Assembly: GCA_037447655.1 (NCBI GenBank)
Contig: JBBHKE010000773.1
Location: forward strand, 1 to 64,000
Direction of reading: 5' to 3'
Source: Zygnema cylindricum
Taxonomy: Eukaryota; Streptophyta; Zygnematophyceae; Zygnematales; Zygnemataceae
DNA length: 64,000 nucleotides
Shown here: positions 45,223 through 56,675 of the stretch, piece by piece
How the letters are laid out: each line of letters opens with the position of its first letter
Numbering within the stretch: position 1 is the first letter of the stretch
Program-made: the position numbers and the translations under genes
The notes under the pieces: model-generated
What the model saw: the letters and a program-made list of their open reading frames with translations, nothing else
Told to the model about the DNA's origin: nothing
The model's database searches: none

Positions 45223-48200
45223 TCTAATTTAAATTTCTCTTTTAATCCACATTTTTCTCTACTATACTTTAGCTAGGGAGACGGTATAGGCTTTGTCATC
45301 ATATCAGCCACCATTTCCCCATCACTTCTATATACCAAATTCACAATTTTATTTTCCACTTTTTCCCTGACAAAGCTCAATCTTATATCCATATGTTTAG
45401 TTTTGAAATGGTGTTTTGGATTGGCTGCAATTGCAATTCCAGTTTGATTGTCACAAAACATTTCATGTACTCCCTTCTTCATGTACCCCAATTCTTGCAA
45501 CAAGGACTTCACCCACATCAGCTCTTTCACAGCAGAACAAGAGGCCATGTACTCAGCCTCCATAGTGGACTGAGCAACAACCTTTTGTTGCTTGCTGCTC
45601 CAACAACAAGCACCTTCCCCCACATACAATAGATACCCAGAAGTACATCTTCTTATAGGTGCATCACCATAACTGGCATCACTCTAAGTAGTGATGTTAG
45701 TGTGCTCCCATCCCAAATGCAACAATATATCCCTAGTTCGCACCAAGTATCTCATTACTCTCTTGGCTGCCTCCCAGTCTCTCTTTCTAGGATCAATAAG
45801 ACTCCTACTGAGAACTCCAAGTGCTGCAGCTATGACAGGTCTAGTACAGATCATAAAGTAAATCAAACTTCATATAGCCTGTCTGTAGGGAATAGACTTC
45901 ATAAACTGCCTCTCTTCAGGACTCATCTGATCATCTAACATTATCACTCCTCCTTCTACACTTCCATCACTTACTTTCTTCAAGTCCATGGGAGTGGTAC
46001 AACTGTTTGCATTCTCCATCTGGAATTTCTCCAGCATATTTCCTATAGCCTCTTTCTGTGTAAGTCTGATGATCCTCTTCTTCCTATTTCTTTCCATTTG
46101 AATTCCCAAAATATATTTAGCCTCTCCTAAATCCTTCATGTCAAATCTACTTCCCTGATCTTTCTTTAACCTATTTATCTTCTCCATAGACTTACTCAAT
46201 ACAAGCAAATCATCCACCTAAATTGCAATAAAAATCACACCATTCTCATCCTCAAACATATAAATAGAATGGTCAGAACAGATCCGAATATACCCGAGAC
46301 TGGTAGAAACTCATCTAGTTTCTTATTCCATTGTCTGGGGGCCTGCTTTAGTCCATATAAGGACTTTATAAGTCTGCAAACTTTGCTTTCCTCTCCTTCT
46401 TCTACAAAACCCTCTGGTTGCCGCAAGAAGATTTCTTCCTCTAGTTCACCGTTGAGGAAGGCGGTTTTGATATCCATCTGGTGAATTTTCATGTCTTCCG
46501 CTGCTGCTAGACAAAAGAGAATCCTTACAGATGGGAATCGAACTACCGGAGCAAAGGTCTCCTCATAATATATCCTTTCTTTTTGAGTGAACCCTTTTGC
46601 CACCAGCCGAGCTTTAAATCTCTCAATGGTGTTATTTGGATTCAGTTTCTGTTTAAATACCCATTTACACCCAATGGGTTTTCTATCTGGTGGACTATTC
46701 ACAAGGTCCCAAGTATTTGCCTCCATGATTGAAGCCATCTCATCATTTATGGCTTTGACCCACCTTTCTTTCTCTAGACTATCCATTGCCTCCGAGTATG
46801 ATTGAGGCTCATCTGGATGAGAAAGCTTTGTTACCTTGCAAGCAGCTTGTTTTTCTTGAAGCCTTGTGCTTCTCCTCCGTCCTCCCTCAAAGTCCGAAGC
46901 TCGAATGGAGGGAAGTCTTAGATTCCTCCGAACTGTCTCATCAGCTCCCCTATCCATGGGAACCGGTTCTGACTCGTCTTCCTCAAAGGGTGTAGGAATG
47001 TGAGGAGATTCTGGTATATCTCCTCCATCTTTTATCCCCCCTGGATCTGCAATCATGTTTTCACTACTGTCCCCTTTGGGAAGATCTAAGTCCTCCTCAC
47101 TCTCGTACTCAAAGCTGATTCTAATTTTCTTAGTGTATTTGAAGGGATCAAAAGACTTCAATTTGTCCATGACAACTAGATGCTTTACCAGAATGATATC
47201 TTGTTTAGCTAAGTCATAGACTCTATAACCCTTGACATCCTCATCATATCCCACAAAATATCCCGGTTTCCCTTTAGCATCTAGTTTTCAGTTTTTCTTA
47301 TCTGTGTCAAGACTGTAAACTTGACTACCGAATACTTTCAAGTGGGAAACATTCGGTTTCTTTCCAACCCACCTCTCATAAGGGGTCATTCCTTTAACAG
47401 CTGTGGTGAGGACTCTATTTGTAATGTAGTTAGCACAGTTCATGGCCTCTGCCCAAAATCTCCTTCCTATTTTCTTATCTGCCAGCATGCAGCACACACA
47501 ATCTCCCAAAGTCCGGTTTAACCTCTCAGCTACCCCATTTTGTTCTGGATTATTCGGAACAGTTTTCTGATGCTGAACTCCCTCATCTCTCAAATAATCC
47601 TCAAACTGGTTAGAGGTGTACTCTCCCCCATTATCACTCCTTATTCTCTTAATGGTGGTCCCGTGCAACTTCTCACTCCAAGCTTTGTATTCTTTAAAGT
47701 ATTTTGGTGTTTCAGACTTTGTTTTCAGGAAGTAGACTCTGAAATATCTAGACCAATCATCGGTAATTGTCAACATATACCTCTTTCCTCCAACCGAAGG
47801 CACCCTTGTTGGTCCCCAGATATTTGTGTGGACCAGATCTAGTACTTTTTCACCTCTATATGTGGCAGTTTTGGGAAAGGGAAGTCTGTGAGCCTTACCT
47901 TGGGCACAGCCACTACAATCATCCATCATCTCATATCCCCAAAATGAATGCCCTCTACTACACCCAGCTTCTTCATTTCCCTCAGTCTATCAAAATGTAC
48001 ATGTCCCAAACGGTTATGCCAGATCATCAAGCTCGGAACACCACCATAGTAAGCACTCTTCTTTTCATTACTCAGGTTAAGCCTAAACATTCCTTGGCTA
48101 CCCTTATCAGCTGTGAAGAAGACTTCATCTCCATATTTAGCTGTAACGACTCCTTTTCTAGTGAAGGTATCAAAATCCTTGTCATCTAATACAGAATTAG

Positions 48201-48680
48201 ACACAAGATTCTTACTCAACTGAGGAATGTAGAGCACATCTGAGAAGGTGAGAATAGAGGTCTTACCCTCCACTAAGACTTTCAGATCTACAGATCCCAC
48301 TAGATCTGTGGTAACTACTCTCCCATCCCCATACTCTATTTCCACAGTAGGGATCTTTCTTAGCTTAGTGAAGAGGTGCCTGTCACGACACATATGCATG
48401 GATGCACCTGAGTCGATGATCCATCCCTCCTGTGGTGCTTCCCGAATGGCTCTATGGGCACAGTTTTGTTTTCGAGGGATCTCCTTCTCCTCTAGATTTG
48501 CGTCAAGAAGGAGCTCCCCATCCTCCTCCTCGGAGGACTCGTCATCCTCGGTCTCTCCTTTCACTCGTGTGACCTCAAGTGTTTTCTTCTTCCCTCTGGA
48601 AGAACCATCTCCACGATTTTCTTGGAGCCTCAACTCCGATAGCTTGATGCAATCAGCTATGAAGTGCCCCGGCTTTTTGC
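45223..48680 (-). pseudogene. Copia pol, nearly full but broken
   Basis: Order on the minus strand: second half of the zinc knuckle (KKPGHFIADC) at the gap; protease WIIDSGASMHMC (about 48410, intact DSG); integrase 47929-47288 with HHCC end (DCSGCAQGKAHR) and core RSDNGGEY plus PEQNGVAER; RT 47254-45870; RNase H 45866-45273 (STMEAEYMA, CDNQTGI). Lesions: a slip in a GATGA repeat at 47926, a stop/frameshift at 47285, a frameshift near 46310, TAG in place of the Tyr codon in YVDD (46215), and stops near 45869 and 45683. The protein would be non-functional without correction, but the overall conservation marks it as one of the younger copies here. Confidence 0.9.
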
Positions 48681-48690
48681 NNNNNNNNNN
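48681..48690. other. Assembly gap (10 N)
   Basis: A ten-base N run in the gag zinc knuckle, probably of unknown true size because the rest of gag and the 5' LTR are missing on its other side. Confidence 0.98.
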
Positions 48691-50144
48691 AACAACAATA
48701 AAATAAGTTAAAAGTAATGAAAATAGCAAAAAAAATAAGTTAAAGAATTAAAAGCACAATTTATGTATATAATTATAATATATAAATAAAAAAAACCGTA
48801 GATTATGAATACATATTATACATTGTGTGGATGAAAACACGAATCCGACAAATATTCAGGCACCAGTAACAGAAATTGAATAAAAAAAACGATAAAAGTA
48901 ATGAAAATTGAATAAAATAACAACAATAAAAAAATAGAGAAGAAAGAACACAAATGCAGAACAGGAAACCAAAGAAAAAATAAAAAATTATCAACAAAAG
49001 AAAAAACATGAAGAAAACCAGGTTCAAAGAGAGGAACATGGAAAACCTTTTCCCCGAAGGTTGGCAGGCTTTCCGACGAGCTTTAAGCAACAATTGACGT
49101 CACCCGCACGCAGGCGAGTTTTCTAGGCGGACAGAGGATTTGATTGGAGCTCAGGAATCAATCAGAGATCGTAATCAACAAGCCTGTCTGCAGGCTCGAT
49201 CTTATCGGAGAGAGAGGGAGAGGGAGAGGGGCGAGGAGAAGAAGAAGGAGAGGGAGAGAGAGAGGGAGAGGGAGGAGAAGAAATGGGAGGCGGGCGACAA
49301 ACAACCGAAATGTTGAAAGGACAGTCGGATTCTTGATTTATGCGCCAATGGACGTGACTCGGGTCAAGTTTTCTGCCGCGTAAGACGCGGTAGCGTGGTT
49401 AGAATCGACGGACAGAATAAAAACGACGAGAAGAGCAAAAAGACAAAAGCATGCGGGTATATTTTTTGGAAAAGTTTCTCAATTTTTCACGGACAGTTTT
49501 TGTGGATTCCTTCTAACTTGTTCATTTTGTTTTTCTTTCTTAAAACTACCGTACAGTACTATACGGTACAGTACACGTGCAGCAAGTCTAGCGGTTGCAG
49601 AATAACAGGCGCACCTTGGAGCGATTGTCGCAATCATTCATCTCGGGCATTGAAAAAATTGTTAGATTCATTGTTGAAAAGCGCTAAGTGAGGCTCCAGT
49701 GAACCGACCAAAGGGCAAAGCACCGGGTCACCCGCGACTATTATTGTACGTACATGCGCCTGACGAGCAGGGAAAAAATAGCGTGTATTCTCCCTCCTTC
49801 AATTTTTTTCGAAGACTTTTCAAGCGTGGAATAGTGGGTTTATATTCGTCTATAGGGTGTTGTTTTTGTTAAAATCAGGTCGCGATTTGATTCCAATACA
49901 AGTGTGTAGGTGAGCTGGCGTGACGTGGAAGTTGGTCCCGATGATTATAACGCCAAATTGACGTACTGTCTAAGCTCAAAGATGACGCAAACTGTACTTT
50001 GGTTCTTGCCCATTATTCGTACGACATAAGATTTTCTCGTTGCAAGTCCCATTTTCTGTGAAAACGACGGTAAAAAATCCTTTACTTGAACACATGGGCA
50101 CACACCCTAAAACACTGGGAACCACGACCGTCATTTTTGCATTG
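48691..50144. other. Non-coding stretch with GA tract
   Basis: 48691-49000 is A-rich with AAAGTAATGAAAAT repeats. 49208-49282 is a GGGAGA tract. A CTACCGTACAGTACTATACGGTACAGTAC self-complementary patch lies at 49545-49575. No gene supported. Confidence 0.5.
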
Positions 50145-50730
50145 CTCTTTTTCTAAAAGGGAAAAGCAATGTAGTCGCCCTCGTCTCTGGTGACAACGAA
50201 AATTGTCCGTTGATTATTTTTGTGTAAAATCTTGAGCCGTTGAGTGTTTTGAGTTAGGATTGGCGTCTCTGGTGACAAAGGAAAGAGACACGTGGTACAA
50301 TCCTATTTGTTGTATTTCACGTGGGTGTAGTGGTATGATAAAAGTCCAGACAAAATCGACGTCACGCCAAAATGTCGTGTTATCAATACCGGTTGAGTAA
50401 CGTACAGTATCGTACGTTAAATTTTTCGCGTGCGATTCCGTACATCACGCCGAGTTGTCGTTTTGTCAATATCCGTACACGCCAAAATGTCGTGTTATCA
50501 ATACCGGTTAAGTAACGTACAGTATTGTACTTTAAATTTTTCCGCGTGCGACCCTGTCATATCACGCCACGTTGTCGTGTTCTCAATATCCGTACACTAC
50601 TGTTATTTCAGTGTTGGCGTGACGTACAATGTGTCGTGATATCAATACCGGTACAGTAACGTAAAGTATCGCACTTTTAATTTTGGCTCGTGCGATCTCG
50701 TCACATCACGCCACGTTGTCGTGTTCTCAA
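50145..50730. repeat. Dispersed repeat, copy 2 (copy 1 at 38184-38775)
   Basis: Same orientation as copy 1 and lacking the MITE found there. Confidence 0.85.
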
Positions 50731-50965
50731 TGGTTTACTCAGTCATTTGGGCTGCAATTTTGGGAATTGTCAGTTTACTGTATTGTGTATCACTGTATCA
50801 TTTTTGAAACATATTGGGATTCTGAGTCATATTTTTTGTCAGTTCAAAGTTGGCTGTTGAGTAGGTACTTTGATAGTTTCTGTTGTTTTTCATGTCTACC
50901 TCTACTACTACTGCTGGTTCTCTAGCTGCAACGGTGGTTGTAGAACAACACCTTTTCCAACACCG
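50731..50965 (-). repeat. Fragment shared with the 55.2-kb insertion
   Basis: The plus strand at 50894 reads MSTSTTTAGSLAATVVVEQ. The minus strand at 55295 reads MSTSTTTAAAPPAPSAPASP and later VVVEQ. Both end at a GGTTGTNGAACA junction, so the same repeat is present in opposite orientations. Confidence 0.5.
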
Positions 50966-51024
50966 CACAAATGTAGTCGACGTCTTTCGTTCGTCCTTTA
51001 GTGTCATTTGCCGTCAGGAACCGG

Positions 51025-51758
51025 TCACCTTTCGGGGTGACATCTAAAACATTTAGCCTGTCCACCCGTCTGATGTAGCCTGTCCACCCGTCTGATGTGA
51101 TTGTGGCACCACCCGTCTAATGTGATTGTGGCACCAGTGACTTCAATGGTTTTCACATAACTTGACAAATTCTTCTTCACATTCGCCTTGGTCTCTAATA
51201 GGAGACGATTTCTCATTGCACTATAGATTGGTAACTTGTCATTCACACCTACATCACCAGTCTTCTTCACCGCATCCTTGAAATACGGGTCATCTAAAAG
51301 TCTGAACGGCAATCCATTGGCATAAAAAGCCGTGGCCCAAGCTAAATCTACATCCTTCTTGTTTTGCATGCTGAATGCACTTTGTATTTTCATATGAACA
51401 ACTCTTGCTTTGGTCCTTGGAGTCAGTGGAATACTGCACGTGAGTTCATCTAGGTGACGGAGTACACGTTTGAATTAGCCGATTTTTCTTTGTCACCTGC
51501 GATAAACTCCTCCTTCACCTCGGCTGGACACATTATGCAAGCCCTAATCCCTCCTCCACACTTGAAATTTCCAGTGATATGATTTCTGATCCTAGTTGCT
51601 TGGGTGATAAATTCGAGATTACAGTAAATACAAACACACAATCTGTTGGCTACTAGAATCCCACCGTCTGGAGGCTTCACGTGGTCCCACTCCTCTCCTC
51701 GAACTCTAGGCATGGCTGCTTTTTTGGAGGTCCGTAACTTTTTCGTCAACGGCTTCAA
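51025..51758 (-). pseudogene. hAT-type transposase N-terminal remnant
   Basis: Minus strand 51758-51450 resembles a BED-type zinc finger (W.HV....G......CIYC.....ATRIRNHITG, GIRACIMCP). 51393-51025 resembles the segment that follows it in hAT transposases (LAWATAFYANGLPFRLLDDP, YFKDAV, ATITLDGW). A frame break separates them. The sequence after DGW is a short tandem duplication (CCACCCGTCTGATGT repeated at 51063-51121), and the catalytic core is missing. It is therefore dead. Confidence 0.7.
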
Positions 51759-51869
51759 TGGCAGTTTACTAACTACTGCCGTGGCGTCGGTAATGGCGTC
51801 TTCCTTGAATTTTCGCTTTCAACTGTTGAAATATTTATGCGGCTTCTTTTCGAAAATTTAAAGAGGACG

Positions 51870-52935
51870 CATGTTCACATTTTGAACTTACGGCGTTCAA
51901 ATAGTGTGACGCCGCAACGTCTCTTATTGGAAATGTCCGTAGACATGACGATAAGTTTCCGTACATTTATGTGTACATTCTGATCAGTTTACTGAACAGA
52001 AAGTACCGATACGTGCATCGAATCTTTTAGTCGATTTCCGTACATCTGTCGTAAATATTCGTACAGTTATCGTAATTTTTCTATAGATTCCCGTAAATTC
52101 ACAGTTTCAGTTTACAGTAGACGTTTTTTTGCGTTTTTTTGAAAAGTCACGTACAATACGTAGAAACTGGAAAAAAGGAAAAAGTCGCTCGTATTGAACA
52201 ACTAGGGTTTGAAATAATTTCGTACAATACGAGTCTTTTGTACGATCATTACTAGAGGGGAATAAAATCGAGCGCATCGGTCGTTTCCCATTTGCGATCC
52301 CGATACATCCATGTACTCTGCCGTGGTTGTACGTTCCGACGTAAGCAGGCACGTGTTAAGCGCTCGTCGCAACAGGGCGTCGCGAAACAGTTCAGAATCG
52401 TCGGACGACATCCTCCCCCAATGATCTCGTTGTACCTTTCCTATTCTTCAAGCTTTTGTACAAATAATTTTTATCGTACTAATATTGTTTTATTAGTTCG
52501 TACATTTCGATCTATGCCATGAACCCCGGATCAAAATAACATATTTTTCGCTGTATTAGGTGTAGAATACCAAAATAGGCGTAGCGCTGCGAGGGACTCG
52601 TATCAGTCGTATCTCGTAAGGGATGCTGTCTATTTTACACAATTTATGTGCGTATTTAATACGGCTAAAAATACGTAACCTTTGACCTATGCCGGAGTTA
52701 GGGTGCGTCTCTATGTACTTCAAACTTAGATATTTTTTTTTGTTTTTTAGCGCAGATCCGGCGGACCCGGATTTCGGGTGTCCCTATGTGTACCAAACGA
52801 AATTGTCACTTAGGGCGTGACGATTGTATACGTCGACAATGCCCGTGACGGCTGTCAACTCATTGTATCATGTCATCAACATTCTGTACGATATAGTATG
52901 CGAGTTTCTTTTTCCAGCTATGCCTAAGCACCAGA
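51870..52935. other. Non-coding stretch
   Basis: Contains GTAC-rich text related to that at 19.8 kb (GTTTACTGAACAGAAAGTAC). No gene supported. Confidence 0.45.
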
Positions 52936-52939
52936 GGTC

Positions 52940-53100
52940 GCAAACGGTCAACCGAAACCATGACCGACCGTTAACCGACCGTCCGCGCCGGATCCGGAAC
53001 GGATTCGGTTGCCAAATTTTGGGGGTCGGGCGGTTACGGTCGGTTGATTCACCAGGAAAAAAAAAAACGGTCGGTTACGGTCGGTCAACCAAAAAACCAA
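52940..53100. repeat. GGTCGGTTACGGTCGGTT-rich repeat, copy 1
   Basis: Shares CGGATCCGGAACGGATTC and TGCCAAATTTT with 53755-53880. Confidence 0.75.
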
Positions 53101-53169
53101 AAAAAAAGAAAATTTTGTACTGTCCCTATAATCCAACATTATTGTACTTTGTACTCTTTGGCATCGTGG

Positions 53170-53515
53170 AAGTACGTGACATCATGATTAGCGTCGCAAA
53201 TCTGACACGGTACTGTAGTAAGCTATTTATTTCGCAAATCAAAAGGAACGCGACAAAGCGTCGCAAATCTGACACGTTAGAACACTATTCATTTCAAAAA
53301 TCTTAGGGAACGCGACAAAGCGTCGCAAATCTGACACGGTAGTACAATGTTCATTTCGCAAATCTTAGGCAACGCGACAAAGCGTCGCATATCTGACACA
53401 GTAGTACACTATTTATTTCGCAAATCTTCGAGAACGCGACAAAGCGTCGCAAATCTGACACGGTAGTAACACTATTCATTTCGCAAATTTTAGGCAACGC
53501 GACAAATCGTAATTA
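53170..53515. repeat. 66-bp tandem array, five copies
   Basis: The unit GCGACAAAGCGTCGCAAATCTG followed by ACACGGTAGTACACTATTCATTTCGC recurs about every 66 bp. GCGACAAAGCGTCGC is a near-palindrome. Confidence 0.9.
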
Positions 53516-53609
53516 TTGGCTTATTCCGTCGTACATTGATTAATTTTGTACTTTTTCGGTGACGGGCGGGCACGGTTAGTCGCGAAAAATCAAGATTCGG
53601 TTAATTTAT

Positions 53610-53885
53610 TTTTTCGTAAACGACGGTCGGTTAACGGTTAACAATTTTGGAGCGCGACAAAACTCGGTCGGGCGTCGGTTACTCAGATTTTGAAAAAAAA
53701 AAACGGTCGGTTTCGGGTATGATTTTTTTTGACTTTTGCGACCTTTGACCTTTGTCAGAGGTCGCAATCGGGTACCCGAATCCGTACCCGACCAGTACCC
53801 GCCCGCCCGCGTCGGATCCGGAACGGATTCACGTGCCAAATTTTAGGTGCCGGATTCGGCCGGGTGAGGGTGCCCAGCTCTACGG
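53610..53885. repeat. GGTCGGTT / GGTACCCG-rich repeat, copy 2
   Basis: Second copy of the repeat at 52940-53100, more diverged, with ACCCGAATCCGTACCCGACC-type text. Confidence 0.7.
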
Positions 53886-54133
53886 ACCGGGTTAACTGAG
53901 GGTATAATTCCATTAGGCGGTCCAAGTAAATGTACGGAATTTTTTACTGGCATCGTTTACTGGAAGACTATTCCATTTTGTCAGGCCAGTAACACATCTT
54001 CCTCAATTATGATTGGCGCCACGTAGGTTAGAGTCCAAATTTTGAAAATCTTAAATAAAATCTTCAAACGAAAAGTCAAGACGAAATATTAGTACCAGCG
54101 TTTGTAATTGCACATGCGTACGAGTGTACTATA

Positions 54134-55185
54134 TTGTACTATATGTACGTTCACAATATACAACGAAACTTCATGATCATCTGTAAACAAAAAAGCCTTC
54201 CGTTCATGCAAGTGCTGCCATGGCTGCTTTCAAAACGCCTTCCAAACATTTGTTGCCGTCTTAGGTTACACTTGTCACCTTTAATCGTGTGTCTATGCAA
54301 AACGGAGCTGTTACCGCTTATATTTGTCTCTCTTAATATGAGCAGTGGTAATCAAACAAAAGATGAATGTGTTCTTTTAATGATCATGATGTTCTATATT
54401 CAAAACAACATCATGACTGCTTCCCAAACCTTCGTACATCTGGTTGAGGGTTTCTCAAGATCGATAGACAGTCTTAGACGACGTAGGCTGCGGGAAGAAT
54501 ACTATATTGTCCCCCGCAATTTACATTTTTCAATGACACTTGTCGATACTATTCAAAATGATAGGTATATGGGACTGTTTCGTCTTCCACAGTATCTTGT
54601 TTATTATTTGGTAGAGAAACTAGGTCATCGTATGGAGACGGACCGCGCGCCCTGTTTTTTTAACATTCCTAACAGAAAACTTTTGGTCAAACGTCAAATA
54701 GAAATGGTTCTTTACCGTTTGGCGACTGTAAACACACCTACTTCAGTGGTAGAGCTCTTTGGAGCCAGCAAAACCACGGTGTCAAGGAAACAGACATTAT
54801 TCTCTAGAGCAGTATGGGATATCTTTACCCCGCGGTTGATTTACTGGCCAACAGGAACAAAATTCAATCAACTCGTAACCGCATTCAAAAGTTACAAATT
54901 CTAATTTCCGATTGTTGTGGTCTTATCGACGCCACCCACATTAATATAGGGTTGGGGGCTGGAATGAAGGCGTCGGATTGGTATGATAGGGAAAGAAACT
55001 ATAGTACAATATTCCAAGCGGTTGTAGCTCCCAACATCCGTATTCTAGATGCGTGTGTTCGGTGGGCCAGTAGTGTTCACGATTCCAGGGTATTCAAAAA
55101 TTATGGTATAGGGGACGCTATTTTGTTTGGGGAGGGACTGCAAAAGCCATCTGTTAATATAGATTTGGAAGAGGTGTCATCTTTC
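54134..55185 (+). pseudogene. PIF/Harbinger transposase, N-terminal and first DDE part
   Basis: The first reading (54134-54904) contains YIVPRNLHFSMTLVD, KRQIEMVLYRLATVNTPTSV and FGASKTTVSRKQTLFSRAVW, typical of HARBI1-like proteins. A frameshift near 54900 leads to DCCGLIDATHINIGLGAGMK, RNYSTIFQAVVAP and SSVHDSRVFKNYGIG, holding the first catalytic Asp (LIDATH). The rest continues after an insertion at 56198. Cut-and-paste transposase acting in the nucleus with a Myb-like partner; here inactivated. Confidence 0.85.
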
Positions 55186-55189
55186 ATTT

Positions 55190-56195
55190 GTTGTTCCACA
55201 ACCACTGGAGCAGGTGGAGCAGGTGAAGCTGGAGCAGGTGAAGCTGGAGCACTTGGAGCAGGTGGAGCAGCAGCAGTAGTAGTAGAAGTAGACATAATGA
55301 GCAGATGAAGCAGCAGCAGTAGTAGTAGAAGTAGACATAATTCACTCACCGAAGCTAATCAATAATCCTATCAAATAGCTGGTTTCTACAGCTCACAAAA
55401 TCTGATACAACTGTCCAAACTGCTTCAAACTATACCACAATATAGGATATCACAAAGACTGACAAGTCCAAAAGTTTCAGCTCAATTGATCTAATATACA
55501 CCAAGATATGCAACTCAAAAGTTTCCCAAAAAGATTACACAGTTTGGAAGTATGGATACATAAAATGTTCTACGTCCTACGTGTTAAACTCGTAGTGAGT
55601 TTCTACTCCTAGTTGTCGTATTATATAGTGTTTTACCTCCAATATAAGTGTTCATGAGAGATACGTCCAAGAACCAAACTGCCACTACGATCTAAGTCCT
55701 CCTAATCACGCTAAAGTTAATCTATCACTGTACAGTCAATATTAATGAGAGATCACCACTAAGTGATTGTACAATTAATTGCCGCCGGCTTAGTTATAAG
55801 TGTCCGGATACGTCCATTCAGATGTTTGGAAAACACCTGCCAGCAAATCACTTGTGATCCCTATGTGAATCTCGTCCATTGACTCGATTCATATCAACCG
55901 TTGTTGCGATGTCCCGTTCGAATCATATTCAACATCACCGTAGCTTCATGTTCCGTAACGAATCAAATCCCAAATTACTGCACCTACTTTGTCCCGTCTT
56001 TAGCAGTTACTTTGTCCCATCTGCGTCGCAGCTGCTTTGTCCCATCTGCGTCGCAACTGTTTTGTCTTATCTTTGTCGTAGCTGGTGCCATTCCAAAAAT
56101 ACTTGTTATGTTCTTAAGTGACGACGCATGTCCCATATACGCTAAATTTTACTATCTTTCTGTCGTCACACTAATTTACTGAGACGCAAAGCTTT
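55190..56195. mobile_element. About 1-kb insertion inside the Harbinger transposase
   Basis: It separates LEEV... from KINIILGDVGYPSS of the transposase. It starts TGTTCCACAACCAC, contains (GGAGCAGGT)n and (AGTAGTAG)n, and a 27-bp tandem (TTTGTCCCATCTGCGTCGCA, about four copies at 55990-56080). Its left end is shared in opposite orientation with 50.9 kb. A solo LTR starting TGTTC is possible. The right end is not fixed. Confidence 0.55.
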
Positions 56196-56197
56196 CC

Positions 56198-56675
56198 AAA
56201 ATCAACATTATTTTGGGTGATGTAGGATATCCGTCGAGTAAGCACTTAATCACCCCGTTTCTATGGTCTGATTTAAAAGACTTAATCACCCCATTTCCAT
56301 GGTCTGATTTAGAAGAACCACATAAGTCTTTGGAAACCACATAAGTCTTTCAACTATTTCCATAGGAGTAGACCCATGTGTGTAGAGCCATTTTTAGGGA
56401 TTTTAAAATGACAATGGGGAATATTAAGCAAAAAAAATATGTTGCCTAACATGCAGCATTTAGTGGACACAATTGTAGCGGTGTGTACATTACACAATTT
56501 TATGTTCGATGAAGACATACCTTTTTTGGATTAGGATTCTCCATGTACCACACCTCCAAATGAAGAGGAAAATAATCTGAACAGAGCAGAGAGGGATGCA
56601 TACAACGAAGAACAAGGCAAAGTTCTACGCGACTTGCTAGCCGAATATCTTTATGAAAGGCACGGAGTGTTGTAG
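56198..56675 (+). pseudogene. PIF/Harbinger transposase, C-terminal part
   Basis: Reads KINIILGDVGYPSSKHLITP (second catalytic Asp in GDVGYP), a small tandem duplication of CTTAATCACCCC, a decayed VEPFLGILK (third catalytic Glu) with stop, and then MLPNMQHLVDTIVAVCTLHN, FMFDEDIPFLD and RDLLAEYLYERHGVL ending TAG at 56673-56675. Confidence 0.8.

Larger units (their letters stand above)
44203..48680 (-). mobile_element. Minus-strand Ty1/copia element nested in the plus-strand one
   Basis: 3' LTR 44203-45205, PPT rc at 45206-45222 and pol to the gap at 48681. The left flank gtgat (44198-44202) would be the target duplication, but the other end is beyond the gap. Confidence 0.85.
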
